Assembly: GCF_901709675.1 (NCBI RefSeq)
Contig: NC_051089.1
Span: forward strand, 995,476 to 1,059,475
DNA from: Syngnathus acus
Lineage: Eukaryota > Chordata > Actinopteri > Syngnathiformes > Syngnathidae
Direction of reading: 5' to 3'
DNA: 64,000 nt
Within the stretch, counting starts at the first letter, position 1. Every line of letters starts with the position of its first letter. Under the pieces are notes generated by a model. It saw only the letters and a list, made by a program, of their open reading frames with translations, did not search any database and was not told the origin of the DNA. The translations under genes were made by a program, and so were the position numbers. Positions 1 to 9,888 of the stretch are shown here, piece after piece.

Positions 1-115
1 GTATATAAGTCGCACCTGAGTATATGTCGCATTTTTGGGGGAAATGTATTTGACAAAATCCAACACCAAGAACAGACATTAATAGGCAACAGGCTGAACG
101 GTACGGTATGCTAAC
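1..115. repeat. Fragment of a dispersed fish repeat (TATAAGTCGCACC type)
   Basis: The first bases carry the phrase TATAAGTCGCACCTGAG followed by a related ATATGTCGCAT, and run into a region with ACCAAGAACAGACATTAATA. I recognise this wording as part of a common non-autonomous repeat of teleost genomes. The same TATAAGTCGCACCAGA phrase recurs at 54,355. The copy is cut by the window edge on the left and by the 72-bp minisatellite on the right, so its ends and class cannot be determined here. Confidence 0.5.
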
Positions 116-124
116 GTTACATAA

Positions 125-1875
125 ACGAGCTAGCCTCGAGACGCGCTTTAGCTTGTCGAGCCGAACCGAAAGTCGCTTCGGGGATGCTTGGGGACGCGGA
201 GATGCCGTCGGCTAGCCTCGAGACGCGCTTTAGCTTGTCGAGCTGAACCGAAAGTTTTTTCGGGGATGTGGAAACGCCGTCGGCTAGCCTCGAGATGCGC
301 TTTAGCTTGTCAAGCCAAACCTAAAGTTGCTTCTGGGACACGGAGACGCCGTCGGCTAGCCTCGAGACCCGCTTTAACTTGTCGAGCCGAACCGAAAGTT
401 GCTTCTGGGACGCGGAGACGCCGTTGGCTAGCCTCGAGATGCGCTTTAGCTTGTGAAGCCAATCCAAAAGTTGCTTCTGGGACACGGAGACACCGTCGGC
501 TAGCCTCGAGACCCACTTTAACTTGTCGAGCCGAACCGAAAGTTGCTTCGGGGACGCGGAGACGCCGTTGGCTAGCCTCGAGATGCGCTTTAGCTTGTGA
601 AGCCAATCCAAAAGTTGCTTCTGGGACACGGAGACACCGTCGGCTAGCCTCGAGACCCGCTTTAACTTGTCGAGCCGAACCGAAAGTTGCTTCGGGGACG
701 CGGAGACGCCGTTGGCTAGCCTCGAGATGCGCTTTAGCTTGTGAAGCCAATCCAAAAGTTGCTTCTGGGACACGGAGACACCGTTGGCTAGCCTCGAGAC
801 CCGCTTTAACTTGTCGAGCCGAACCGAAAGTTGCTTCGGGGACGCGGAGACGCCGTTGGCTAGCCTCGAGATGCGCTTTAGCTTGTGAAGCCAATCCAAA
901 AGTTGCTTCTGGGACACGGAGACACCGTCGGCTAGCCTCGAGACCCGCTTTAACTTGTCGAGCCGAACCGAAAGTTGCTTCTGGGACGCGGAGACGCCGT
1001 TGGCTAGCCTCGAGATGCGCTTTAGCTTGTGAAGCCAATCCAAAAGTTGCTTCTGGGACACGGCGACACCGTCGGCTAGCCTCGAGACCCGCTTTAACTT
1101 GTCGAGCCGAACCGAAAGTTGCTTCGGGGACGCGGAGACGCCGTCGGCTAGCCTCGAGATGCGCTTTAGCTTGTGAAGCCAATCCAAAAGTTGCTTCTGG
1201 GACACGGAGACACCGTCGGCTAGCCTCGAGACCCGCTTTAACTTGTCGAGCCGAACCGAAAGTTGCTTCGGGGACGCGGAGACGCCGTCGGCTAGCCTCG
1301 AGATGCGCTTTAGCTTGTGAAGCCAATCCAAAAGTTGCTTCTGGGACACGGAGACACCGTCGGCTAGCCTCGAGACCCGCTTTAACTTGTCGAGCCGAAC
1401 CGAAAGTTGCTTCGGGGACGCGGAGACGCCGTCGGCTAGCCTCGAGATGCGCTTTAGCTTGTGAAGCCAATCCAAAAGTTGCTTCTGGGACACGGAGACA
1501 CCGTCGGCTAGCCTCGAGACCCGCTTTAACTTGTCGAGCCGAACCGAAAGTTGCTTCGGGGACGCGGAGACGTCGTCGGCTAGCCTCGAGATGCGCTTTA
1601 GCTTGTGAAGCCAATCCAAAAGTTGCTTCTGGGACACGGAGACACCGTCGGCTAGCCTCGAGACCCGCTTTAACTTGTCGAGCCGAACCGAAAGTTGCTT
1701 CGGGGACGCGGAGACGCCGTTGGCTAGCCTCGAGATGCGCTTTAGCTTGTGAAGCCAATCCAAAAGTTGCTTCTGGGACACGGAGACACCGTCGGCTAGC
1801 CTCGAGACGCGCCTTAACTTGTCGAGCCGAACTTAAAGTTGCTCGGGGACGCGGAGACGTCGTCGGCTAGCCTCG
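125..1875. repeat. 72-bp minisatellite arranged as 144-bp A/B dimers
   Basis: The marker GCTAGCCTCGAG recurs at 129, 211, 283, 355, 427, 499 and so on every 72 bp to about 1,870, giving roughly 24 copies. From about 355 two variants alternate strictly. One has ACCCGCTTTAACTTGTCG and GGGGACGCGGAG; the other has ATGCGCTTTAGCTTGTGAAG and GGGACACGGAGACACC. The higher-order unit is therefore 144 bp. Because 72 is a multiple of three, long frames stay open on both strands (188-1,870 on plus, 310-1,781 on minus). They have no start context, splice sites or similarity to known proteins and should not be called genes. Edge copies (129-355 and after 1,790) are the most divergent, as expected for unequal exchange. 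Confidence 0.95.
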
Positions 1876-2004
1876 ACCCGGCTCGGAAAGCTGGTCGGAG
1901 TCCGGTGTTTTGTTCCATTTTGGGGTTCAAAAGCTTCGAATTTTTGGTTCAAACTCCAATTTGTTCAAACCCGGAGACGTTTGAAGTCAGAGGTTCTACT
2001 GTAA

Positions 2005-2043
2005 TGTTTTTGTGGGCTTTTGCTGTTGTTGTCTATCACTGTG
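2005..2043 (-). promoter_or_regulatory. V recombination signal of VA1 (23-bp spacer)
   Basis: Read on the minus strand, the heptamer is a consensus CACAGTG (2,043-2,037). It is followed by a 23-bp spacer (2,036-2,014) and nonamer ACAAAAACA (2,013-2,005), one base off consensus. It abuts the V coding end directly after the CAR codons. A 23-spacer on the V side is the arrangement used by IGHV segments. Confidence 0.88.
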
Positions 2044-2351
2044 CTCCTGGCACAGTAGTAGACAGCTGTATCCTCAGTCTTCAGGTGGCCCATGTTTAGA
2101 TACAGCATGGTGCTGGAGTCTTGTCGAGAGATAGTGAATCTACCCTGAATTGAAGGCGAGTAATATTTTGGAGTACTCGAAGTGCCGATATAAGCCATCC
2201 ATTCCAAGCCTTGGCCCGGCACTTTTCTGATCCAGCCCCATCCATAGCTAGAAAAATCTAAACCAGATGTTTTGCAGGTCAATGTGTGGGATTCTCCGGG
2301 TCTTTTCAACACGGGTTCGGACTGCTCTATGCTCCAGCCTTCAGCGGCCAT
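2044..2351 (-). pseudogene. IGHV segment VA1, V domain intact but signal peptide deleted
   Basis: A heavy-chain V domain of the SIEQSEPVLKRPGES family. It keeps framework 1 with Cys (LTCKTSG), the CDR1-flanking Trp (GWIRKVPGQGLEW) and framework 3 ending EDTAVYYCAR, followed by a good RSS. The ATG at 2,351 reads straight from MA into AEGWSIEQ. Sister copies at 6,373 and 10,265 have about 16 more codons, which encode the hydrophobic leader (MLKYLMVALFATTA). The gap lies between two CGGCC copies present in those sisters, so a microhomology deletion is likely. Upstream on the minus strand are TATAAAA (2,411-2,405) and the near-octamer ATGCAAAA (2,439-2,432). Without a signal peptide it should not yield a secreted or membrane heavy chain, although it could still rearrange. 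No leader intron is seen. Confidence 0.85.
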
Positions 2352-2812
2352 CTTGGTTGGAATCGCTGAGGTGTTCTGCCTTTGTCCGAGGGCACGGCGG
2401 CGGGTTTTATAGCGCACTGGTGAGAAAGGTGTTTTGCATAGAAGGATATGGCGGGATGCTTTTGACTGACAAGTCTAAAATAACAAATGAGCTCAAATGA
2501 CCTTTTATTATGGGATCAAGAATGTCATATACTGTTAATGATTTGTCACCAAAATGATCACTAATGTTTTCATCATGATCATAGCAGGAGTTTATTTAAA
2601 AAAAATTTAAGGGCCCTCACAAAACACTGATCTAGATGTTTCGGGAATGTGTGATGAAAGAGGAAAGCTCCTCTCTTGATTGCCCTGGGATCCAAATTCT
2701 GCAGGTGCTGGTGTGGCGTTGCTTACAGTTTCAGAGTGCCACTAGACAACAACACTTGAGTCATCAGTTGCATGCTTCATGTACGACTGTGAGAGGGATC
2801 CTCCTCCTTTTT

Positions 2813-2851
2813 TATTTTTGTTCAAGTGCACCGACGGTTTGTGTTGTTGTG
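2813..2851 (-). promoter_or_regulatory. V recombination signal of VB1 (variant heptamer, 23-bp spacer)
   Basis: Minus strand: heptamer CACAACA (2,851-2,845), 23-bp spacer, nonamer ACAAAAATA (2,821-2,813). The critical CAC is kept but the last four heptamer bases differ from CACAGTG. The same variant occurs in VB2, VB3 and VB4. Confidence 0.8.
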
Positions 2852-3266
2852 CGTATCTGGCGCAATAATACACAGCCGAGTCTTCGGGCTGCATATTCTT
2901 TCCGTTTAGGGTTACTGTTTTGCTGGAGGGGTTTAGTTCAATACTGAACTTGTTTTGCAGGGACTCCTTGCGGTAATAATAACCAGATACATCTATTCTG
3001 GTCCCGATCCATTCCAGTCCTTTCCCAGCAGGCTGCCTGACCCAATGAGTGTAGTAGTCGTTCAAACTATAAGACACCTGACAGGCGATGTTCATCTCCT
3101 CACCAGACCGCAGAGTCAGATCGGCCGGCTGGGTCAACTGTTCGCACTTGGCACCTGTGGAGGACCGCATGTTAAATGTCAAACATGAGGAGTCAAAGGT
3201 CACGTGAGCGCCTCAGTGCCACTTACTGGAAACAGCGGCCAGCAGCAGCACAACTACACTGAACAT
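2852..3266 (-). CDS. IGHV segment VB1, apparently functional
   Basis: Leader exon 3,266-3,227 encodes MFSVVVLLLAAVS and ends at a GTAAGT donor. A 72-bp intron ends in CCACAG, and the V exon runs 3,154-2,852 (phase 1 join). The V domain starts with AKCEQLTQPADLTLRSGEE and has Cys in IACQVSYS, Trp in HWVRQPAGKGLEWIG and the second Cys in EDSAVYYCAR. There are no stops or frameshifts. TATAAAA (3,331-3,325) and the octamer-like ATGCAAAG (3,363-3,356) lie upstream. The RSS is directly adjacent at 2,851. This is the left-most of four VB copies. The CDR regions (SLNDYYTH; RIDVSGYYY) differ from the other copies while frameworks are nearly identical, as expected for usable germline V segments. It encodes only a variable domain, to be joined to D-J by RAG recombination. 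Confidence 0.92.
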
Positions 3267-3985
3267 GGTTGGAAGTGAAGGTTTCCTGATGGGAACGTCT
3301 CCTCTGCGAGGGCCTGAGTGCATGTTTTATAGGACGGCGCTGGCTGGGGCGTTCACTTTGCATACTGGCACCATTTTTCAAAATGGCGGGTGTGACCGAC
3401 CGCATGCTTCAAAACGTGACTTTTGACACAAGCATAATTACAAAAAATATTCAAATAATTATAAATGAAAATAAAATGAACATAAAATAATTATATAAAA
3501 TGCATATTAAAAATCAAAGTAATGATGTTGTTCATCAACCAAATTTATTACAATAAAATATAATATATGAAATAATTGTATATAAAATAATTATAAATTC
3601 AAATCAAATTAACATAAAAAATGATATAAAATTAAAATGTATATTAAAAATAAAAGTAATTATGTTGTTCATCTACCAAAAGTTTTGCTTTTTTCATTTT
3701 GGAGACTTTCATTTGATCATAGAAGCACAGTACATGCACACTTGGGGCGAGGGTGAAGTGTTCTTCTGCCTCATTTTCAGCGAAAGATGCTTTTATGGTT
3801 CCTGTTTCACATGAGCAGGTGGTCACCCAAAAGTACAGCTAAAAAATCTTTTGAGCGGTAAATTGCCCGGGTTGATGTGTCGTTTTAGATGTGATCAATT
3901 TGATACTTGTTCCATAATTAGCTGCCATTAGTGAATGAGGAGAATCTTCTTTCTGTTTGTAAATAGGTTACCATTTGATTGATCA

Positions 3986-4362
3986 GATTTTTGTCATCAC
4001 TGGCGTTTTGGCACAGTAACACACGGCCGTGTCCTCAGCCTTCAGTCCGTCTATGCTTAGATAGACCTGGTTGTGTGAGTTCTCGGTGGAGATGGTCAAT
4101 CTACCTTCAGGTGAATGTGCTTAATATTTTGGCATTGCCCTATGGCCTACCATGAAAGCAATCCATTCCAAGCCTTTCCTCGGCTCTTATTTGATTCAGC
4201 CCATCCATAGCTAGAAAAATCTAAACCAGATGTTTTGCTGGTCAATGTGTGGGATTCTCCGGGTCTTTTCACCACGGGTTCGGACTACTTTATACTCCAG
4301 CCTTCTGCGGCCGTCGTAGCCAAAAAAGCAACAATCAAGTACCTCAGCACTCGGTCGGCCAT
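3986..4362 (-). pseudogene. IGHV pseudogene VA2 (frameshift, stop, damaged RSS)
   Basis: Related to VA1, with unsplit leader from the ATG at 4,362. After DFSSYGW one G is missing compared with VA1, which shifts the frame into [10 protein letters not shown]. The framework-3 start reads TATTAAGCAC, where VA3 has TATTACGCAC, giving an in-frame TAA. Framework 3 ends AVCYCAK, with Cys where Tyr is usual. After the coding end (about 4,005) a heptamer-like GCCAGTG (4,004-3,998) is followed after only 3 bp by a nonamer-like ACAAAAATC (3,994-3,986). Compared with VA1 about 20 bp of spacer are missing. It can neither rearrange normally nor be translated. Confidence 0.9.
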
Positions 4363-4825
4363 CTTGGTTGGACTCACTGAGGTGTTCTGCCTTTGTCCGA
4401 GGGCACGGCGGCGGGTTTTATAGCGCACTGGTGAGAAATGTGTTTTGCGTAGAAGGATATGGCGGGATGCTTTTGATTGACAAGTCTGAAATCACAAATG
4501 AGCTCAAATGACCTTTTATGATGGGATCAAGAATGTCGTATACTGTAAATGATTTCTCTCCAAAATGATCACTAATGTTTTCATCACGATCATAGCAGGA
4601 GTTTATTTTTTATTTTTTTAAGGGCCCTCACGAAACACTGATCGAGATGTTTCGGGAATGTGTGATGAAAGAGGAAAGCTCCTCTCTTGATTGCCCTGGG
4701 ATCCAAATTCTGCAGGTGCTGGTGTGGTGTTGCTTACAGTTTCAGTGAGTGCCACTAGACAACAACACTTGAGTCATCAGTTGCATGCTTCATGTACGAT
4801 TGTGAGAGGGATCTTCCTCCTTTTT

Positions 4826-4864
4826 TATTTTTGTTCAAGTGCACCGACGGTTTGTGTTGTTGTG
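4826..4864 (-). promoter_or_regulatory. V recombination signal of VB2 (variant heptamer, 23-bp spacer)
   Basis: Minus strand heptamer CACAACA (4,864-4,858), 23-bp spacer, nonamer ACAAAAATA (4,834-4,826). Confidence 0.8.
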
Positions 4865-5279
4865 GGTCTCTGGCGCAATAATACACAGCCGAGTCTTCGG
4901 GCTGCATATTCTTTCCGTTTAGGGTTACTGTTTGGCTGGACGGGTTTAGTTCAATACTGAACTTGGTTTTCAGGGACTCCTTGCGGTAATAATAACCAGA
5001 TCCGTCCCTTCTGGTCCCGATCCATTCCAGTCCTTTCCCAGCAGGCTGCCTGACCCAACCAGTGTAGTAGTTGCGCAAACTATAAGACACCTGACAGGCG
5101 ATGTTCATCTCCTCACCAGACCGCAGAGTCAGATCGGCCGGCTGGGTCAACTGTTCACACTTGGCACCTGTGGAGGACCGCATGTTAAATGTCAAACATG
5201 AGGAGTCAAAGGTCATGTGAGCTCCTCAGTGCCACTTACTGGAAACAGCGGCCAGCAGCAGCACAACTACACTGAACAT
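4865..5279 (-). CDS. IGHV segment VB2, apparently functional
   Basis: This copy lies exactly 2,013 bp to the right of VB1, with the same two-exon build: leader 5,279-5,240, 72-bp intron, V exon 5,167-4,865. The frame is open with both Cys and the core Trp present. CDRs differ from VB1 (SLRNYYTG; TRRDGSGYYY). The octamer-like ATGCAAAG (5,376-5,369) and a TATA box lie upstream, and the 23-spacer RSS is adjacent. The CDR1, CDR2 and CDR3-proximal differences against near-identical flanks suggest selection for, or conversion of, CDR diversity. Confidence 0.92.
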
Positions 5280-5996
5280 GGTTGGAAGTGAAGGTTTCCT
5301 GATGGGAACGTCTCCTCTGCGAGGGCCTGAGTGCATGTTTTATAGGACGGCGCTGGCTGGGGCGTTCACTTTGCATAGTGGCACCATTTTTCAAAATGGC
5401 GGGTGTGACCGACCGCATGCTTCAAAACGTGACTTTTGACACAAGCATAATTACAAAAAATATTCAAATAATTATAAATGAAAATAAAATAAACATAAAA
5501 AAATTATATAAAATGCATATTAAAAATCAAAGTAATGATGTTGTTCATCTACCAAATTTATTATAATAAAATACAATAAATAAAATAATTGTATATAAAA
5601 TAATTATAAATTCAAATAAAATTAACATAAAAGATGATATAAAATGAAAACATATTAAAAATAAAAGTAATTATGTTGTTCATCTACCAAATGTTTTGCT
5701 TTTTTCATTTTGGAGACTTTAATTTGATCATAGAAGCACAGTACATGCACACTTGGGGCGAGGGTGAAGTGTTCTTCTGCCTCATTTTGAGCGAAAGATG
5801 CTTTTATGGTTCCTGTTTCACATGAGCAGGTGGTCACCCGAAAGTACAGCTAAAAAATCTTTTGAGCGGTAAATTGCCCGGGTTGATGTGTCGTTTTAGA
5901 TGTGATCAATTTGATACTTGTTCCATAATTAGCTGCCATTAGTGAATGAGGAGAATCTTCTTTCTGTTTGTAAATAGGTTACCATTTGATTGATCA

Positions 5997-6373
5997 GGTT
6001 TTTGTCATCACTGGCGTTTTGGCACAGTAACACACGGCCGTGTCCTCAGCCTTCATTCCGCCTATGCTTAGATAGACCTGGTTGTGTGAGTTCTCGGTGG
6101 AGATGGTCAATCTACCTTCAGTTGAATGTGCGTAATATTTTGGAATTGCCCAATGGCCTACCATGAAAGCAATCCATTCCAAGCCTTTCGTAGGCTCTTA
6201 TTTGATTCAGCTCATCCATAGCTAGAAAAATCTAAACCAGATGTTTTGCAGGTCAATGAGTGGGATTCTCCGGGTCTTTTCAACACGGGTTCGGACTGCT
6301 CTATGCTCCAGCCTTCCGCGGCCGTCGTAGCGAAAAGAGCAACCATCAAGTACTTCAGCATTCGCTCGGCCAT
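5997..6373 (-). pseudogene. IGHV pseudogene VA3 (stop, frameshift, 3-bp RSS spacer)
   Basis: The leader starts at 6,373 (MAERMLKYLMVALFATTA) and reads without an intron into AEGWSIEQSEPVLKRPGES. The frame stops right after DFSSYG, because GGATGAGC replaces GGATGGGC. The later part (EWIAF... to AVCYCAK) lies in another frame, consistent with the one-base loss shared with VA2 and VA4. The nonamer is perfect, ACAAAAACC (6,005-5,997), but sits only 3 bp from the heptamer-like GCCAGTG (6,015-6,009). TATAAAA and ATGCAAAA lie upstream as in VA1. Confidence 0.9.
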
Positions 6374-6555
6374 CTTGGTTGGAATCGCTGAGGTGTTCTG
6401 CCTTTGTCCGAGGGCACGGCGGCGGGTTTTATAGCGCACTGGTGAGAAATGTGTTTTGCATAGAAGGATATGGCGGGATGCTTTGGATTGACAAGTCTGA
6501 AATAACAAATGAGCTCAAATGACCTTTTATTATGGGATCAAGAATGTCATATACT

Positions 6556-8443
6556 TAGACTTAGACAAACTTTATTGTCATTTTGTCTGCACAGGGTGCA
6601 TACAAAACGAAATTCCGTTGCATACAGCTTACAACAATTGCAGTGATATTGCGGTTGAATAAAAATAACATACTATATAAAAAATATAAAATAAGTATAA
6701 AGTGCAGCAGTGATAGATATGTAATAGTGAAAGGAAACAAAACAGTATTTAAAAAGTGTGCAGAGGAATGCTAAACCAGGTTGCGTACTTTTAAATTTAC
6801 ATGGATTATAAAAGTTCAGCAAAGTTGGCAGTGCAAGATAGTGGTTCGTAGTGTCATACTGTTCAGTTCTGTGTATGTGTGATGCAGAGTCCAGTTTAGA
6901 GTTCAACAGTTCAAGTGTTCAACAGTCTGATGACAGCAGGGAAAAAGCTGTTGCAGAACCTGGTGGACCTGCAGTCCATGGTGGGGGTGTGATGGGTCAC
7001 TGATGATGTTACGGGCTCGGGACACGCAGCCCTGAGATGAAATGTCCTGAATGGAGGGAAGAGGAGCCCCGATGATCCTCTCTGCTGTCCTCACCACTCT
7101 CCTCACGTTCTTCCAATCGGAGGCGCTGCAGCCTCCACACCACACCGAGAGACAGCTTGTCAGAATGCTCTCTATGGTGCTTCTGTAGAACGTCCTCATG
7201 ATGGGTGGGGGCAGGTGGGCTCTCCTCATCCTCCGCAGGAAGTACAAGCGCTTCTGTGCCCTCTTGACCAGTGCCGTGGTGTTCACAGTCCAGGTGAGGT
7301 CGTCTGTGATGTGGACCCCCAGGAATTTGGTGCTGCTGACCACCTCCACAGCTGAGCTGTTGATGATCAGTGGAGCGTGGTGAGGCTGGTTTTTCCTGAA
7401 GTCGACGATGATCTCCTTCGTCTTCTCCACATTCAGGATCAGGCTGTTGTCTCTGCACCAGCCCACCGACTGCTCCACCTCCTCTCTGTAGTCCAGGTCG
7501 TTGTTGTCTCCGATGAGGCCCACCACCGTTGTGTCGTCTGCGAACGTCACGATGCGATTGGTGGTGAACCTGGGGACGCAGTCGTGTGTCATCAGGGTGA
7601 ACAGCAGGGGGCTCAGGACGCAGCCCTGAGGGGAGCCTGTGCTGAGGGTGATGACATCGGAGGTGTTCTGTCCGACCCGGACTGACTGAGGTCTGTTGGT
7701 GAGGAAGTCTAGCAGCCAGTTGCGAAGGGGGGTGCTGAAGCCCAGGTGTTCCAGTTGTCCTACCAGATGCTGTGGGAAGATGGTGTTAAACGCTGAAATG
7801 AAGTCCAGGAACAGCATCCGCACATGGGTGTTCTTCTCCTCCAGGTGAGCCAGGCTCAGGTGAAAAACGGAGGAGATGGCATCCTCAGTGGAGCGGTTCT
7901 GCCGGTAGGCAAACTGGAACGGGTCGAATGTTGGGGGGAGTCTGGAGACGATGTGTTCTTTAAGCAGCCTTTCGAAGCACTTCATCATGATGGGAGTCAG
8001 TGCAACAGGCCGGTAGTCATTAAATGAGGTGATTTGAGGTTTCTTCGGCACCGGAATGATGGAGGCAGTCTTGAAGCATGCTGGCACTGTGGCTTGGCCC
8101 AGCGAGGTGTTAAAAATGTCTGTGATGACACCAGCCAGCTGACCTGCACATTCCCTGAACACCCGCCCAGGTATGTTGTCGGGGCCTGGGGCCTTACGTG
8201 GGTTGACACTCCTCAGAGTCTTCAACACGTCGGCTGAGTCAAGGCAGAGTGCCTCCTCTTCCTGGTGGGGAACAGTTTTAACTGCTGGAGTGCTGTTTAG
8301 TGCCTCGAACCTCCCAAAGAAGTTATTTAGTCCATTTAGGAAGTCAGCATCAACTTCACCCACCGGGGGGGAGGGTGAGTTGTAGTCTGTAATCGCCCGT
8401 ATGCCTTGCCACATACTCCTGGTGTTGTTGGCGTCGTGGAAAA
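6556..8443 (-). mobile_element. 5'-truncated L2-type non-LTR retrotransposon in the IGHV array
   Basis: The minus strand carries one open frame of about 510 codons (to 6,903) with a non-LTR reverse transcriptase. Landmarks are RKAPGPDNIPGRVF, NDYRPVALTPIMMKCFERL, FQFAYRQNRSTEDA, LFLDFISAFNTI, GSPQGCVLSPLLF and the catalytic TFADDTTVV. It ends with a CR1/L2-style tail (RTAERIIGAPLPSI). The 3' UTR runs 6,902-6,556 and ends near CTAAGTCTA. The 5' part (ORF1 and endonuclease) is missing: element sequence begins at about 8,443, and the first in-frame Met further upstream comes from V-array flank. Flanks match uninterrupted copies elsewhere in the array (for example near 2,530 and 10,450), which fixes both ends. 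About 6 bp (GTTAAT) of target are missing and no target-site duplication is seen. The frame is intact but the element cannot be autonomous. Confidence 0.9.
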
Positions 8444-8725
8444 GATTTCTCACCAAAATGATCGCTAATGTTTTCATCATTATTATAGCAGGAGTTTATT
8501 TGTTATTTTTTTAAGGGCCCTCACGAGACACTGATCGAGATGTTTCGGGAATGTGTGATGAAAGAGGAAAGCTCCTCTCTTGATTGCCCTGGGATCCAAA
8601 TTCTGCAGGTGCTGGTGTGTTGTTGCTTACAGTTTCAGAGAGTGCCACTAGACAACAACACTTGAGTCATCAGTTGCATGCTTCATGTACGATTGTGAGA
8701 GGGATGAGGGATCCTCCTCCTTTTT

Positions 8726-8764
8726 TATTTTTGTTGAAGTGCGCCGACGGTTTGTGTTGTTGTG
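8726..8764 (-). promoter_or_regulatory. V recombination signal of VB3 (variant heptamer, 23-bp spacer)
   Basis: Minus strand heptamer CACAACA (8,764-8,758), 23-bp spacer, nonamer ACAAAAATA (8,734-8,726). Confidence 0.8.
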
Positions 8765-9179
8765 GGTGTCTGGCGCAATAATACACAGCCGAGTCTTCGG
8801 GCTGCATATTCTTTCCGTTTAGGGTTACTGTTTGGCTGGAGGGGTTTAGTTCAATACTGAACTTGGTTTTCAGGGACTCCTTGCGGTAATAATTACCAGA
8901 TCCGACCAGTCTGATCCCGATCCATTCCAGTCCTTTCCCAGCAGGCTGCCTGACCCAAGCAGTGTAGTAGCTGCTCAAACTATAAGACACCTGACAGGCG
9001 ATGTTCATCTCCTCACCAGACCGCAGAGTCAGATCGGCCGGCTGGGTCAACTGTTCACACTTGGCACCTGTGGAGGACCGCATGTTAAATGTCAAACATG
9101 AGGAGTCAAAGGTCACGTGTGCGCCTCAGTGCCACTTACTGGAAACAGCGGCCAGCAGCAGCACAAGTACACTGAACAT
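8765..9179 (-). CDS. IGHV segment VB3, apparently functional
   Basis: Third VB copy. Leader 9,179-9,140, 72-bp intron, V exon 9,067-8,765, open throughout, with both Cys and the core Trp. Leader reads MFSVLVLLLAAVS, one change from VB1. CDRs: SLSSYYTA and IRLVGSGNYY. The octamer-like ATGCAAAG (9,276-9,269) is present; the TATA-flank differs slightly from VB1. Removing the LINE restores the roughly 2-kb spacing to VB2. Confidence 0.92.
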
Positions 9180-9888
9180 GGTTGGAAGGGAAGGTTTCCT
9201 GATGGGAACGTCTCCTCTGCGAGGGCCTGAGTGCAACTTTTATAGGACGGCGCTGGCTGGGGCGTTCACTTTGCATACTGGCACCATTTTTCAAAATGGC
9301 GGGTGTGACCGACCGCATGCTTCAAAACGTGACTTTTGACACAAGCATAATTACAAAAAATATTCAAATAATGATAAATGAAAATAAAATGAACATAATT
9401 ATATAAAATGCATATTAAAAATAGAAGTAATTATGTTGTTCATCTCCCAAATTTATTATAAAATATAATATATAAAATAATTGTATATAAAATAATTATA
9501 AATTCAAATAAACTTAACATAAAAAATGATATAAAATTAACATTTATATTAAAAATAAAAGTAATTGTGTTGTTCATCTACCAAATGTTTTGCTTTTTTC
9601 ATTTTGGAGACTTTAATTTGATCATAGAAGCACAGTACATGCACACTTGGGGCGGGGGTGAAGTGTTCTTCTGTCTCATTTTGAGCGAAAGATGCTTTTA
9701 TGGTTCCTGTTTCACATGAGCAGGTGGTCACCCGAAAGTACAGCTAAAAAATCTTTTGAGCGGTAAATTGCCCGGGTTGATGTCGTTTTAGATGTGATCA
9801 ATTTGTTACTTGTTCCATAATTAGCTGCCATTAGTGAATGAGGAGAATCTTCTTTCTGTTTGTAGAAAGGTTACCATTTGATTGATCA

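Noticed and set aside
188-1870. Three long open frames (480-560 codons) in the minisatellite
   Set aside because: They simply follow from a 72-bp repeat without stops in several frames on both strands. No start context, splice signals or known domain.
129-1870. Idea that the minisatellite derives from the zinc-finger promoter element, because both contain GCTAGC and TTTAGCTTG words
   Set aside because: The similarity is limited to short words, and the flanking sequence does not align. Coincidence cannot be excluded.
7009-7458. Second frame of 149 codons inside the LINE
   Set aside because: Frame-shifted shadow of the reverse transcriptase; composition is typical of an overlapping non-coding frame.
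6903-8480. Complete autonomous LINE
   Set aside because: The open frame starts inside V-array flank; endonuclease and 5' UTR are missing, so the copy is 5'-truncated.
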